Positions 16,891 through 26,569 of a DNA stretch of 64,000 nucleotides are shown piece after piece. The position numbers were made by a program, and so were the translations under genes. The first letter of the stretch is position 1. Each line of letters opens with the position of its first letter. Source of the stretch: [Mycobacterium] vasticus (GTDB taxonomy: Bacteria > Actinomycetota > Actinomycetes > Mycobacteriales > Mycobacteriaceae); NCBI RefSeq assembly GCF_020181595.1, contig NZ_CP084028.1:1067893-1131892 (forward strand), given 5' to 3'. The notes beneath the pieces were generated by a model. The model was not told the DNA's origin, made no database searches, and saw nothing but the letters and a program-made list of their open reading frames with translations.

Positions 16891-17586
16891 TCAGCCGGTG
16901 ATCGGCAGGAATTCAGGTGCGATCAAATCGCTTATCGCCGACCACGGGACGATCACGACTTTGAGCCCGCGACCGAATTGGACTTCGGGGATCTGTAACG
17001 CAACTCCTTCACGGGTGGGGATCCAGTACTTGAAGTTGACGTCGACCGGGGCGAACTGGCCGGAGCGCCGCCAAGTGCGCAGCTCGGTCGGCGAGGCGAC
17101 GGCGGCAACCTGGGTTTCGAGCTGCTCTCCGAGGCGGGTCAGGCCGGCGGTCTTGTCGGAGAAGAGATTGTCCCAGGAGATGATGATGCCGCTACGGGTG
17201 TCGCAGACGACGCTGCCGAGGCGGTTCATCGGCATGTGCGGCTCGGCGGTGTTGTACACCCCGGTGAACACCTCGGAGACCGTGATGGCCCACGTCGTGA
17301 GCCTTCCGCTGGCGTCGAAAGTCCAGGGCCGTCTGGTCGATCCGTCCCACATCGCCTGCGTGACAGCGCGGTTAGCCTCCGCGTCGATGTGATCGTTGAT
17401 CTCCTCCGCCGTGGGCGAATCGCCGGCCGCGAGGTGTTGGTAGTGCACTGTCGCGGTGCCCAACCCGTCCGGGCTGGTTGCCGAGATCACCGCCTCCCAG
17501 GTCTCTGCCCTTGCCACGTCCGGGACCGCGGTGCTGCACAGCGTGAGCAGCACCAGGACAACTGAGGCAAGTCTTGTGGCGGTCAC
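16891..17586 (-). CDS. secreted RsiV/DUF3298-like protein at the end of the mce operon
   Basis: 231 residues from GTG 17586. The N-terminus RLASVVLVLLTLCSTAVPDVARA is a cleavable signal peptide. The C-terminal part (FKYWIPTREGVALQIPEVQFGRGLKVVIVPWSAISDLIAPEF) resembles DUF3298, found in RsiV and in mycobacterial secreted proteins. It begins 4 bp after the mceF stop, so it is the last gene of the mce transcript. Mce operons commonly end with small secreted or membrane Mce-associated proteins. A role in the cell-envelope part of the importer is inferred. Confidence 0.68.
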   Translation of the reverse strand: MTATRLASVVLVLLTLCSTAVPDVARAETWEAVISATSPDGLGTATVHYQHLAAGDSPTAEEINDHIDAEANRAVTQAMWDGSTRRPWTFDASGRLTTWAITVSEVFTGVYNTAEPHMPMNRLGSVVCDTRSGIIISWDNLFSDKTAGLTRLGEQLETQVAAVASPTELRTWRRSGQFAPVDVNFKYWIPTREGVALQIPEVQFGRGLKVVIVPWSAISDLIAPEFLPITG

Positions 17587-17590
17587 GATC

Positions 17591-18877
17591 TCAGCTCGGC
17601 GGGTCGGCGGGAAGACGGACAGGAAGCGGTGTCCCGCCGAACGGAGTGGGCAGCGTGGCCGGGTCGGCGGGAACCGGGTCGGCCTGCGCTTCGGGGTCGG
17701 CGCCCGGTGGCGGGCCGGCCGTGTCGTCTCCGGGCGGGCGCGGTGCGTTACGCGCACCGCGGACCAGCACCGACGGATCTGGATTGCGACAGTAGGTGTA
17801 CAGGTATGGCTCGGGGTAATTCGGCAACGCCGGTGGCAGCGAAGGCATCCCGTAGTCGCAGCTGTAGCGGGGATACAGATCGATCATCACCCACACCGCC
17901 CCGTCGCGCACCACACTGCTCAACGACTCGACCGCCGAACCCCCGCGAGAGGAGTTGACGATCTCGGTCAAGGCGGGAAGTCGGGCCGATGAAAGCTCAG
18001 CGGTGGTGGCGAGATTGGCGAGCAGCTTGACCATGGTGTCGGAGTTGTCGTCGATGATCTTGTCCAGCATCGTCAGTGGACGGTCTCCGGTGTCGACCAA
18101 CGTGCGGAATCCGCCGTCCATCGAGCGGGCGCCACCCATGATGGCGTTCACATTGCCGGTGGTCTGGGCCAGACCGGACTGGGTGTCGACGACCGTCGTG
18201 AGCACGGTTCTACTGGTGCGCAGAACGCTGACCGTCTCGGGCAGCACCGAGTCGAGGGTCGAGATCAGATACGCGCCACCGTCAAGCAGCGCCGCCAACT
18301 TCGCCGGCCCCTGATTCGACACCCGAAGCTCGTTGGTGATGGCTGCCAACTTCTGCGGATCCACCTGGGCCAGCAATCCGTTGGCGTCACCCAACAGTCT
18401 TGCCAACGACACCGGCACGGCGGTGTTGTCCTCGCCGATGACGGCACCGTTGGTCAGAGCCGGCCCGCCGGACTGATCGGGCCGGAAGTCCACATACTGC
18501 TCGCCGGCGGCGGACAGTGCCGAGACCCGAACGTGGCTGTTGCTCGGAACGCGTACCCGCCCGTCGATCTCGATCGAGGCCACCACTCCGGTGTCGCCGA
18601 GCTGCACCGCCTTGACGCGTCCGATCCGAACGCCCCGCAGGGTGACGTCCTGGTTGGGCAGTAGACCGCCCGACTCGTGCAGCCGCAGCTGCACGGAGAT
18701 GGTGGAGCGCAGCGGGCTGATACCGAGCGTCCCGCCGACGATATAGCTCGTGACGAGTATCAGTGTCACCACGATCCCGGCTATCGAGACCAGTACCCGG
18801 TGCCGCCGCATCCAGCCGGCCGAGTCGACCAGTAGTCGGGCCGGCCACTCCAGTGGGCGCAGGGTGCGGGCCGTCAT
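17591..18877 (-). CDS. mceF: Mce family protein, F position
   Basis: 428 residues. One N-terminal transmembrane helix (about 25-50) precedes the MlaD/MCE domain (RSTISVQLRLHESGGLLPNQDVTLRGVRIGRVKAVQLGD), a long helical stretch, and a proline-rich tail (DDTAGPPPGADPEAQADPVP). Mce subunits form the periplasm-spanning hydrophobic tunnel of lipid importers. The ATG overlaps the mceE stop (ATGA). GTG and ATG codons further upstream lie inside mceE and are not used. Confidence 0.9.
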   Translation of the reverse strand: MTARTLRPLEWPARLLVDSAGWMRRHRVLVSIAGIVVTLILVTSYIVGGTLGISPLRSTISVQLRLHESGGLLPNQDVTLRGVRIGRVKAVQLGDTGVVASIEIDGRVRVPSNSHVRVSALSAAGEQYVDFRPDQSGGPALTNGAVIGEDNTAVPVSLARLLGDANGLLAQVDPQKLAAITNELRVSNQGPAKLAALLDGGAYLISTLDSVLPETVSVLRTSRTVLTTVVDTQSGLAQTTGNVNAIMGGARSMDGGFRTLVDTGDRPLTMLDKIIDDNSDTMVKLLANLATTAELSSARLPALTEIVNSSRGGSAVESLSSVVRDGAVWVMIDLYPRYSCDYGMPSLPPALPNYPEPYLYTYCRNPDPSVLVRGARNAPRPPGDDTAGPPPGADPEAQADPVPADPATLPTPFGGTPLPVRLPADPPS

Positions 18878-19989
18878 CGGGGCTCGTGTTCGGGTCCGTA
18901 GATGCGGCTCAGCAACAGGTTCCACTCATAGCGGAGGCTGCCGATCATGGCGTGCCAGTCGGTTCCGTCGGCGCCGTGGGATCCGGGATCGCCGGGATAG
19001 TTCTTGTCGGGCAGTGCGCCGAACGCCAACTGGGTGACGGTTCCGACCGCGTGGACGTTGGGCCCGCTGGTGATGTGGGTGAAGGCGGGGATCATCCGAT
19101 TCCACTTGTTCAGGCTCAGCTCGGGGTCGACCGAGATCTGATTCAAGACATCCGAGAGCCGGTTGAGGTCACCCAGGGTGCTGCGCTCGTCGGTTCCCCG
19201 CATCGAGGGAAATCGGTTGACCTGGTCGGTGATCCGGCCGGCGGCGGAGATCATGTCGGCGAGGCTGGTGGCGTTGTCGGCGAGGGTCTCTGTCGCCGGT
19301 GCGGCAGAGTCCAGAACGGCATCGAGGGTGTCCCGGCGATCCGCCAGGGTGACGGCGAGGTTCGAGGTATTGCGCAATGCGCTGTCGATCTGGTCGGTGC
19401 GGGCGTTGAGCCGGGACAACAGTGCATTGGAATTGTGCAGCAGTGCCGCGACTTTGGAGCCTCGGCCGCCCACCGCGGTGCCTGCTCCGTTGACCGTCGA
19501 GACCAGCCTTCGGATGGCGCCGCCGTTGACCAGCAGTGCTGCCGAGCTGAGCACGTCTTCGATGGTCGCCGCGGAGGTGGTGTGGTCTAAGGCGATGGTG
19601 TCTCCGTCGCGCAGGCGCGCAGCGTCGGCGGTTGCGTTGGGTCCGCGTCGCACGGCGATGAAGATATCGCCGAGCGGAGTTGCCGATCGCAGTTCGGCAA
19701 TGGTGTCGGTGTACAACGGTGTTTCGGCGTCGACCTTCATGATCACCCGGGCCGAGAACGCCTCGGCGCTGATGGATTCGACCTCGCCGATGTCGGCGCC
19801 GTTGAGTTTGACCTTGGCTTTGACCGGAAGGTTCAACGCGTTGGAGAACAAGGCGGACAGGGTGATGTCCCCGTGGACTCGGCCGGGCGCGGGCAGGGGA
19901 ATGCTCGCCAGCCCGCCGGCGCAACCGGCCAGTGTGACCGTCATTGCGGTGGCGAGCACAGATCGCAGCACCCGGTGCAGTGGCCTCAT
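18874..19989 (-). CDS. mceE: Mce family lipoprotein, E position
   Basis: 371 residues. The signal peptide ends in a lipobox, TVTLAGC, with the lipidated Cys at residue 22; the E position of mce operons normally encodes a lipoprotein (LprK/LprN type). The MCE domain follows (ITLSALFSNALNLPVKAKVKLNGADIGEVESI). The 4-bp overlaps with mceD and mceF indicate translational coupling. Confidence 0.92.
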   Translation of the reverse strand: MRPLHRVLRSVLATAMTVTLAGCAGGLASIPLPAPGRVHGDITLSALFSNALNLPVKAKVKLNGADIGEVESISAEAFSARVIMKVDAETPLYTDTIAELRSATPLGDIFIAVRRGPNATADAARLRDGDTIALDHTTSAATIEDVLSSAALLVNGGAIRRLVSTVNGAGTAVGGRGSKVAALLHNSNALLSRLNARTDQIDSALRNTSNLAVTLADRRDTLDAVLDSAAPATETLADNATSLADMISAAGRITDQVNRFPSMRGTDERSTLGDLNRLSDVLNQISVDPELSLNKWNRMIPAFTHITSGPNVHAVGTVTQLAFGALPDKNYPGDPGSHGADGTDWHAMIGSLRYEWNLLLSRIYGPEHEPR

Positions 19990-21122
19990 TTGTCGGCCCC
20001 CGCCATGCGTTCCAGCAGTCCGGTCATTCCTTCGACGAAGAAGGTGGTGCCGAACTGGGGTGCATTATCGGCGACTGTCCCGGTGGCACAACCCAGGTCT
20101 TTGATTCCGGCGAGATTGCAGATCTCCTTGGCCATCTGACCGTTGAGCATCAGCTTGTCCAGCGTCGGATGCAGCCGCAGTGTGCGGCCGCTACGATCCA
20201 CGGCGTTGTAGATGTTGTTGCCCACCAGGGGAAGGACGTCGAGAATCTCTTCGAGTTGGCGGCGGCTGTCCGTCATGACCGTGGTGAGTTGGCCGAAGTC
20301 GCCTATGGTGCCTTTGAGCTTGTCGCGATTGTCGTCCAGCAGCCGGGTGGCCTGGTCGAGAATCTGGTTGGCTTTGGCACCGGTTCGGCCCGCGCCGAGA
20401 TTCTCGGCGGCGACGATGTCGCTGAGCGCGCGGACGTTGGAGCTGAAATCCCGGATCGCGGTGTCGTTCTCGGCGGCCGCCTGGGTCAGGTCCGCGAGCC
20501 GGGCGGAGATCGACTCAATGGTCTTGCGAGTGGCGGTTCCGTTGTCCGAGCTCAGACGCAGGGCCTGCGAGAGTTGATCGAGGGCGGACTTGATGTCGGG
20601 CCCGCTGCCGGTTGAGATCTTCGCACCGATTCCGATCAGATCGGCCAGCGGGCCGTTTCCCTGGCCGTCGCCACTGAGGGAGCGAGAGAGCTTGTCGGCC
20701 ATGGCAAGTGTTCGATCGAACTCGACGGGAGTTCTGGTGCGGCTCAGGCCAACGACATCCCGATCGCGCAGTTTGGGGCCGCTGTCGTAGGCCGGAGTCA
20801 GTTCGATGTGCCGGTCGGTCAGGATGGATGTCGCGACGGTGACAGCCTGGGCGCCGGCGGGGATGTCGACCTGCTTGTCGATGACCATCGTCACCTCGAC
20901 GTAGCTGTCGTTGGGGGTGATGTCGGTGACCTTGCCGATCGGCATACCGAGCACCGACACCGCGTTGCCGACGTAGAGTCCCACCGCGTCCTCGAACTGG
21001 GCGGTCACCGTCATCGGATGGTGACGTTCCGCGGAGATGAAGTGCCAGGCCAGGATTCCGGTGAGCGCAACGGCGGCCAGCGCAACCGCGATCGACCTGG
21101 CGTGGGCGTACAGGCGGCTCAT
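19986..21122 (-). CDS. mceD: Mce family protein, D position
   Basis: 378 residues from ATG 21122, which overlaps the mceC stop. It has an N-terminal membrane anchor (SIAVALAAVALTGILAWHFI) and an MCE domain (MTVTAQFEDAVGLYVGNAVSVLGMPIGKVTDI), then a long alpha-helical region with hydroxyl-rich repeats typical of the subunits. An in-frame extension to 21245 would run inside mceC and is rejected. Confidence 0.9.
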   Translation of the reverse strand: MSRLYAHARSIAVALAAVALTGILAWHFISAERHHPMTVTAQFEDAVGLYVGNAVSVLGMPIGKVTDITPNDSYVEVTMVIDKQVDIPAGAQAVTVATSILTDRHIELTPAYDSGPKLRDRDVVGLSRTRTPVEFDRTLAMADKLSRSLSGDGQGNGPLADLIGIGAKISTGSGPDIKSALDQLSQALRLSSDNGTATRKTIESISARLADLTQAAAENDTAIRDFSSNVRALSDIVAAENLGAGRTGAKANQILDQATRLLDDNRDKLKGTIGDFGQLTTVMTDSRRQLEEILDVLPLVGNNIYNAVDRSGRTLRLHPTLDKLMLNGQMAKEICNLAGIKDLGCATGTVADNAPQFGTTFFVEGMTGLLERMAGADK

Positions 21123-22201
21123 CCCGGCAGCCTCGCCGGGTCCGGCGGCGGCCAGCCCGGGAACGGGTCGGCCGCCGGTTTGCAGTCGGTGAAGTACTGC
21201 GCCAGGCCGAACTGTTTGCCACGCCCACTCAGCGCGCACATCCACGAATCGACCAGCATTCCGGCCGGCAGGTTGATGTCGAGCGCAGTGCCACTGCCGC
21301 TGGCATTGGCCAGATTGCGGAAGGTCACCGGCATCACCTGAAAGGTGTTGCGAATCAACGCGTCGTGGGTGGCGGCCATCTGCGCGAACTGCTGCATGTT
21401 CGCCAGCAGTTCGTTGATGGCGGGTTCGTCGTCGAGAACCAGCTTCAACGTGTCGACCAGTGTGGTGGTGCCTGCGAGCAGGCGGTGCACGGCGGCTTGC
21501 CGCGCGGTGATCGTCTGCAGCAGGTCTCCGCCTTGCAGAACCAGTGCGCCCAGATCGGCCTTCTGGTCGCGGATCACCCCGGTGACGGTGTCCACATTCC
21601 TCAGCAGCGATCCCATCTGATCGCGTCGTGCCGCGATCACCGCCGCCAGAGACCGGACATTCTGCAGTGCCTCCGGCAGCGCCTCGGGCACGCCCATCAG
21701 ACCGTTGCTCATCTTTGACATCGATTCGGCGATGCGGTCGGCGTCCACCGCTTCAAAGGTGCTGGTCGCGTCGGCCAACGTCTCCTGGAGGTTGTAGGGG
21801 ACGGACGTGTTGGCCAATCCGATTGTGTGGGAGGGCAGTTCGCCTTCGCCAGCGGGGGACAGCTCGATGTAGCGCCGCCCCAGCAGGGTGGTCAGCTTGA
21901 TCGCAGCGCGCGATGCGTCACCCACCCGCACCCCGTTGCCGACGTTGAATTTCACCGTGACGTGGTTGCCCGACAGTGCGACATCTTTCACGACACCGAC
22001 TTCGATGCCCGCCACGGTGACCTGATCTCCCGGACTGAGCTGTGCGGCTTGGGCGAACTCGGCCTGATATCCGGTGTGACCGGGGGACAGTTTGCCGATA
22101 CCGACCAGGGCCATGATCACCACCGCCATGACCGCAACGGTGCCTGTTCCGAGCCGGATCGGGTTGTAGTTCTCGATCGGGCGCTTCGGTCTCAGTGACA
22201 T
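21119..22201 (-). CDS. mceC: Mce family protein, C position
   Basis: 360 residues. The N-terminal anchor is GTGTVAVMAVVIMALVGIG; the MCE domain reads YQAEFAQAAQLSPGDQVTVAGIEVGVVKDVALS. A Pro-rich C-terminus (PFPGWPPPDPARLPG) ends the protein. It lies 6 bp after mceB and overlaps mceD by 4 bp. Confidence 0.9.
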   Translation of the reverse strand: MSLRPKRPIENYNPIRLGTGTVAVMAVVIMALVGIGKLSPGHTGYQAEFAQAAQLSPGDQVTVAGIEVGVVKDVALSGNHVTVKFNVGNGVRVGDASRAAIKLTTLLGRRYIELSPAGEGELPSHTIGLANTSVPYNLQETLADATSTFEAVDADRIAESMSKMSNGLMGVPEALPEALQNVRSLAAVIAARRDQMGSLLRNVDTVTGVIRDQKADLGALVLQGGDLLQTITARQAAVHRLLAGTTTLVDTLKLVLDDEPAINELLANMQQFAQMAATHDALIRNTFQVMPVTFRNLANASGSGTALDINLPAGMLVDSWMCALSGRGKQFGLAQYFTDCKPAADPFPGWPPPDPARLPG

Positions 22202-22207
22202 GTCCGC

Positions 22208-23248
22208 CTACCTGCAGATCGGGGAGTGTTGGACGATGTTGCCGGGGGAGGCGAGCTTGACGGTGCCCGGAATCACCCTGCCCAGGAATGCGAAGACCGT
22301 GGAGTTGATGTCGCAGATGTAGCCGTCGATGTAGCTCCCGTCCTGGGTCGCTCGGGCGAGTCCCTTGAGAACCAGGACCAGGTTGGCGCCGTAGAAGGCG
22401 AATCGTTCGCGTCCCTCACCGGTGAGATGGCCGACGAATCCCGGCTCACGCAGCAGGAATTCGTGGAACTCGGGATAGACGGCGTCCAGGATCGTCGAGA
22501 GCCGATCGGCCGCGCGGGTGATGGATCCGGTCGACGCCACGAGTTCGTCACGGCGACCGGCCAGTGTCGCCAGGGCCTGACGGGAATTGCGGATGACCGA
22601 TTGCAGGTCGCGATCCTGGCGGGCCAGGATCGCGGTGACCTTGTCGAGGTCGACGATCACATCGCCGAGGACCTGGTCTGGTCCGGCGAATGATTCGGCC
22701 AGCGCCGAGGTCTGACTGATCAGGGTCACCACCGATGCCGAATCACCCTGCAGTGCCGCAATGATGCCGCCGGTCAGATTGTCCACCTGCTGTGGGCTCA
22801 GGAGCGTGAACAGTGGCTCGAACCCGCTGAGCAGATGGGAGATGTCGAACGACGGGCTGGTGCGTTCTACCGGGATGCTGCCGTGGTCCGGTAATGCATT
22901 GTGGGACTGCGACGTTCCGGGGGCGAGCCCGAGATAGCGCTGGCCGATGATGTTCTGGTACGTCACCGAAGCCGTGGTGTCGTCGTAGAGAATGTGGGAC
23001 TTCGGCACCCGAAAGGTGATCTTGGCGAGGTTACCGTCCAGCTCGACCTTGTCGACGCGACCCACCCGGACACCGGCGGTGCGGACGTCGTCGCCGCTGT
23101 GCAGCCCGGATACGTCGGTGAACAACGCGTGGTAGGTGTTGGTCGGCCCGCTGACCTCGCGGCGCAGTGTGACGAACACCAGGTAGGTCGCGGTGATAGA
23201 CAGTGCCAGAAACAGGCTCAATCCGATCAGCGATTTGCCGTATCTCAT
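22208..23248 (-). CDS. mceB: Mce family protein, B position
   Basis: 346 residues from ATG 23248, overlapping the mceA stop by 4 bp. It has a membrane helix (SLIGLSLFLALSITATYLVFV) and an MCE domain (YHALFTDVSGLHSGDDVRTAGVRVGRVDKVEL), then the IGQRYLGL segment common to the family. Two C-terminal Cys residues (YICDIN, HSPICR) fit the conserved disulfide seen at the B position of several mce operons. Confidence 0.9.
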   Translation of the reverse strand: MRYGKSLIGLSLFLALSITATYLVFVTLRREVSGPTNTYHALFTDVSGLHSGDDVRTAGVRVGRVDKVELDGNLAKITFRVPKSHILYDDTTASVTYQNIIGQRYLGLAPGTSQSHNALPDHGSIPVERTSPSFDISHLLSGFEPLFTLLSPQQVDNLTGGIIAALQGDSASVVTLISQTSALAESFAGPDQVLGDVIVDLDKVTAILARQDRDLQSVIRNSRQALATLAGRRDELVASTGSITRAADRLSTILDAVYPEFHEFLLREPGFVGHLTGEGRERFAFYGANLVLVLKGLARATQDGSYIDGYICDINSTVFAFLGRVIPGTVKLASPGNIVQHSPICR

Positions 23249-24687
23249 CGTCGGCCGCCCTTGGTCGTCGTTAGGCGGACCGTGGCGCCGCGCACCAGCG
23301 GTGCGAACAAAATCTGAGTGGCGGTGCTGACACGGTCGCCCATGATGACCTCCAACTGCTGGTTCTCCATCCGACTGCCGACCGAGCCGACGTTGCCGCC
23401 GATCACAGCCGACTGTGGCTGTGCAGCGTCTGCGGGCGCGGGATCTGGTGCCGGCGGCGGTTGGGCGGGTGGATCGGCTTCGGGCGGCAGTACGGACCCG
23501 CGCGGAGGCGCGAAATTGGGGCGGTTCTCGGTGATTCCGGGGGGCAGCGGAAATCCGCGGGATTCCAGCGCCGGCGTCAGGGCCGGGGCGGTCGGGACTT
23601 CGGGTGCGGTGAAGCAGCTGGGCCCGGCCATTTCGCCGTAGCGGGGGCAGTCCGATCGCACATAGGTCCGCGTCGGCGTCAACGAGATGACGGCCTTGGC
23701 CTGCAGCTGGTTGGTTTCGGCGTTCCATCCGACATCGATGACCCTGGCGATCAGTGTTGTCAGCCGGGTCGCGATGTCATGGATGGTCTCAGCGTTGTCG
23801 CCCAGCACCCCTAGCACCGGAGTCAGCTTGGTGGAGATCTCGATCATCCGGTCGGTGTTGTTGCCGAAGGCGTCGGCGAGCACGCCGGTTGTTCCCAGTC
23901 CGACGCTCAGCAGGTTCATCAGCTGCGAGCGTTCTTCGGCCAGCGTCCGCATCGGCTGCACCGCGCCGTCGAGTGCGTCCAGAAGGTCCGGTGCGGTCTG
24001 GCTCAGGGCGGAGGTGGCGTCGACCAGAGCCGACATGGTCGAGGCGCTGGTCGGATCGTCGGCGACGATGGTGTTGAGCTCGTTGACGATCTGGTTCAGA
24101 TCCCGCCCGGCGTCCTCGAGCCGCTTGCCGCGGCCGCTGGTGGCGTCACCCAACGCGGTGAGCCACCCGACGCTGTCGACGCCGGCCTGGCGGCCGACGG
24201 CCGACAGTACCTGCCGGAACTTGTTGAGTGTGGTCTGGAACAGCACTGTCGGCAATGTCTGGTCTTCGCTGATCACGGCACCGGATCGCAGCGATGACGC
24301 GTGGTTTCCGTTGTCTACCAGCTGGACTGATGACACCGCGAAGACGTTGGACGGCACCACTCGCGCGGTCACCGTATCCGGGATGCCTGGCGCGTGCTCG
24401 GGGTAGAGGTCGATACGCACGATGTTGGGGTGGCCGACGGCCGCGGGAATGACGCCGGACACGAACCCCACCAGGACCCCGCGGAACTTGACGTCGGACT
24501 TGACCGGCAGGCCGTCGCCCACGTTGGTGATCTCGGCGCTGACGTGCACCGAATGTTGCAGGGCGCCCTGGGATTGCGCGATCATCAGCGTGGCCGAGAC
24601 CGCCACGATCGCCAGCAGGGCCAGGCCGGTGAAGAACAGTCGGCGATTGGACGGGCCGTGGTCGTTGGACTCGAAGCGATTCGGCAT
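23245..24687 (-). CDS. mceA: Mce family protein, A position
   Basis: 480 residues. It has a membrane helix (LFFTGLALLAIVAVSATLMI) and an MCE domain (VHVSAEITNVGDGLPVKSDVKFRGVLVGFVSGV), followed by a helical region and a long Pro/Ala-rich segment (PPEADPPAQPPPAPDPAP). The ATG at 24687 is 2 bp after the yrbEB stop. The A subunit is generally the largest and gives Mce systems much of their substrate specificity. Confidence 0.92.
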   Translation of the reverse strand: MPNRFESNDHGPSNRRLFFTGLALLAIVAVSATLMIAQSQGALQHSVHVSAEITNVGDGLPVKSDVKFRGVLVGFVSGVIPAAVGHPNIVRIDLYPEHAPGIPDTVTARVVPSNVFAVSSVQLVDNGNHASSLRSGAVISEDQTLPTVLFQTTLNKFRQVLSAVGRQAGVDSVGWLTALGDATSGRGKRLEDAGRDLNQIVNELNTIVADDPTSASTMSALVDATSALSQTAPDLLDALDGAVQPMRTLAEERSQLMNLLSVGLGTTGVLADAFGNNTDRMIEISTKLTPVLGVLGDNAETIHDIATRLTTLIARVIDVGWNAETNQLQAKAVISLTPTRTYVRSDCPRYGEMAGPSCFTAPEVPTAPALTPALESRGFPLPPGITENRPNFAPPRGSVLPPEADPPAQPPPAPDPAPADAAQPQSAVIGGNVGSVGSRMENQQLEVIMGDRVSTATQILFAPLVRGATVRLTTTKGGRR

Positions 24688-24689
24688 GC

Positions 24690-25547
24690 TCAGCCGCCGA
24701 ATCTCGCACCGGCGTTGACGCCCCACATCGCCATGGTCAGCAGTGCGTTCAAGATGATCACCACGGTGATGGTGGCCCGCATCGCGTGTCCGGCGGCCAC
24801 GCCGACTCCCTGTGGCCCGCCGGCGGCGAAATAGCCGTAGTAGCACTGGATCATGGCGGCGAAGAAGATGAAGATGACCCCCTTGAGAGTCGCGTAGAAG
24901 ACATCGCGCCCGCTGCTGAACAGTGAGAAGTAGTGTTCGTAGGTTCCCGCGGAGGTGTGCGCGATGATGCCGACCACCACTTGTGCCGACAGATATGCGG
25001 CCGCCAGGCAGACCAGGAACAGCGGAACGGCGGCCAGAACCGACGCCGCAACCCGCGTGGTGACCAGATACGGAATGGGTTTGATGGCCAGTGCATCCAT
25101 CGCATCGATCTCTTCGGCGATGCGCATGGCGCCCAACTGTGCGGTGAATCGGCAGCCGGCCTGCGTGGTGAAGGCGATGGCGATCATGACCGGTACCAAC
25201 TCCCGCGTCGATCCCCATGAGGACAGCAGGCCGGTGGCCGGTCCCAGGCCCAACAGGTTCAGCGCGTTGTAACCCTCGATCGCGAGCAGCGCGCCGGCGG
25301 TGATGCCCAACACCACCGACACGCCCATGGTTCCACCGCCCACCACCAGAGCGCCGTTGCCCCAGGCGATGTCGGAGAGGTTACGGACGAATTCACGACG
25401 GTAGCGGGCCAGCATGACCGGCACCGCGAACACGACCTGACAGAAGAAGTCGAGAATGTGTCCGGCTTTCGCCACCGGCACCCACACGGCCGCGCTCGCT
25501 CGAAGGATGTGATGAAACACCCGGGGGCGGTAGACGGCGACGGTCAT
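24690..25547 (-). CDS. yrbEB: YrbE-type ABC permease subunit, B position (MlaE family)
   Basis: 285 residues with five to six transmembrane segments and the MlaE signature TAQLGAMRIAEEIDAMDALAIKPIPYLVTTRV. It pairs with the A-position permease to form the inner-membrane channel of a Mce importer. The ATPase (MceG/Mkl) is not in the window and is usually encoded elsewhere as one shared copy. It starts 6 bp after yrbEA. Confidence 0.94.
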   Translation of the reverse strand: MTVAVYRPRVFHHILRASAAVWVPVAKAGHILDFFCQVVFAVPVMLARYRREFVRNLSDIAWGNGALVVGGGTMGVSVVLGITAGALLAIEGYNALNLLGLGPATGLLSSWGSTRELVPVMIAIAFTTQAGCRFTAQLGAMRIAEEIDAMDALAIKPIPYLVTTRVAASVLAAVPLFLVCLAAAYLSAQVVVGIIAHTSAGTYEHYFSLFSSGRDVFYATLKGVIFIFFAAMIQCYYGYFAAGGPQGVGVAAGHAMRATITVVIILNALLTMAMWGVNAGARFGG

Positions 25548-25553
25548 CTGCAG

Positions 25554-26456
25554 TTACAGGCTCGCTTTGGGAAAGAGCAGCAGGTAGAGCTGGCTCATTC
25601 CGACGTTGACGATCATCAGCAACAGAATCGACTCGACCACCGCGGCATTGACCGAGTTGGCCACCCCGGCCGGTCCGCCATGGGTGTCCAGACCTTTGTG
25701 ACAGGCCACGACTGCGACTATCGCCCCGAAGGCGATGGCCTTGGCCAGTGCCAGGACGAGGTCGTCGACGGTCGCGAACGACGCGAAGGTTGCGACGAAC
25801 GATCCGGGTGTGCCGTCTTGGACGAACACGTTGAACAGGTATCCGACGAAGAAGCCGGCACAAGTCGCCAGTCCGGTGAGCGCGACGCCGACCAGGATGA
25901 GTGCCGCGAAGCGTGGAACCACCAGCCGGCGGATCGCCGAAACGCCCATCACCTCCATCGCGTCGATCTCTTCACGCATGGTCCGCGATCCCAGGTCGGC
26001 GCTAACCGCCGAGCCGACTGCTGCGGCAAGCAGTATCGCCGCGACCAGGGGAGCCCCTTGGCGGATCACCACCAGTCCGTTGGCGGCACCCGACAGTGAC
26101 TCGGCGCCGACCTGCCCGGCGAGTACCGCGAACTGAATCGACAGCGTGACTCCGACGGGGATGGTCACCAGCAGGGTCGGCAGTAACGCGGTGCCCGCCA
26201 TGAACGCCGCCTGCTTGACGAACTCCGACAGCGCGAAGCGCCCGGTGAACAGATCGACGAACAGGTATTGGACTGTGCGCAGGCCCAGTGCGGTCTGACC
26301 ACCCACCGTTCCCAGCGACTGCAGCGGGTGGGACCGGGCGTAGGACCGGGCCCAGGACCCGACCTCGGCGAGCGGCGAACCCCCGTCGACGTGCTCTTCG
26401 CGCTCCGGTGAGACAGTCAGCGGACCCTCCCAGTTGACGAAACCCACCCCGCTCAC
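25554..26456 (-). CDS. yrbEA: YrbE-type ABC permease subunit, A position (MlaE family)
   Basis: 300 residues with an N-terminal amphipathic region and a permease core. The core carries SADLGSRTMREEIDAMEVMGVSAIRRLVVPRF, the EExDA loop typical of MlaE/YrbE. It is the first gene of the eight-gene yrbE-mce operon, plus the DUF3298-like gene. The start at GTG 26456 is 30 bp from the operator copy at 26486; a GTG at 26414 is an alternative. Confidence 0.93.
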   Translation of the reverse strand: MSGVGFVNWEGPLTVSPEREEHVDGGSPLAEVGSWARSYARSHPLQSLGTVGGQTALGLRTVQYLFVDLFTGRFALSEFVKQAAFMAGTALLPTLLVTIPVGVTLSIQFAVLAGQVGAESLSGAANGLVVIRQGAPLVAAILLAAAVGSAVSADLGSRTMREEIDAMEVMGVSAIRRLVVPRFAALILVGVALTGLATCAGFFVGYLFNVFVQDGTPGSFVATFASFATVDDLVLALAKAIAFGAIVAVVACHKGLDTHGGPAGVANSVNAAVVESILLLMIVNVGMSQLYLLLFPKASL

Positions 26457-26485
26457 GGCACCGGAGCGCCGCCCCCCGATCTCCT

Positions 26486-26504
26486 GGACCGAATGTTTGG
26501 TTTC
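26486..26504. promoter_or_regulatory. shared island operator, copy 5, before the mce operon
   Basis: GGACCGAATGTTTGGTTTC keeps 12 of 19 positions of the 16861 copy (GGA.C..AT.TTTGGT). It is 30 bp upstream of yrbEA. No KstR-type AACnnGTT palindrome was found here, arguing against mce4-like KstR control. Confidence 0.5.
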
Positions 26505-26569
26505 GTCAGCGGAGCCTATCCTGCGATCGCCGGGTGGTCAACGCTTTCGCTGGGTACCGAGAAAACCGG

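Noticed and set aside
26457..26530. KstR box before the mce operon
   Set aside because: Looked for AACnnGTT with flanking T/A and did not find it; the shared island element is present instead.
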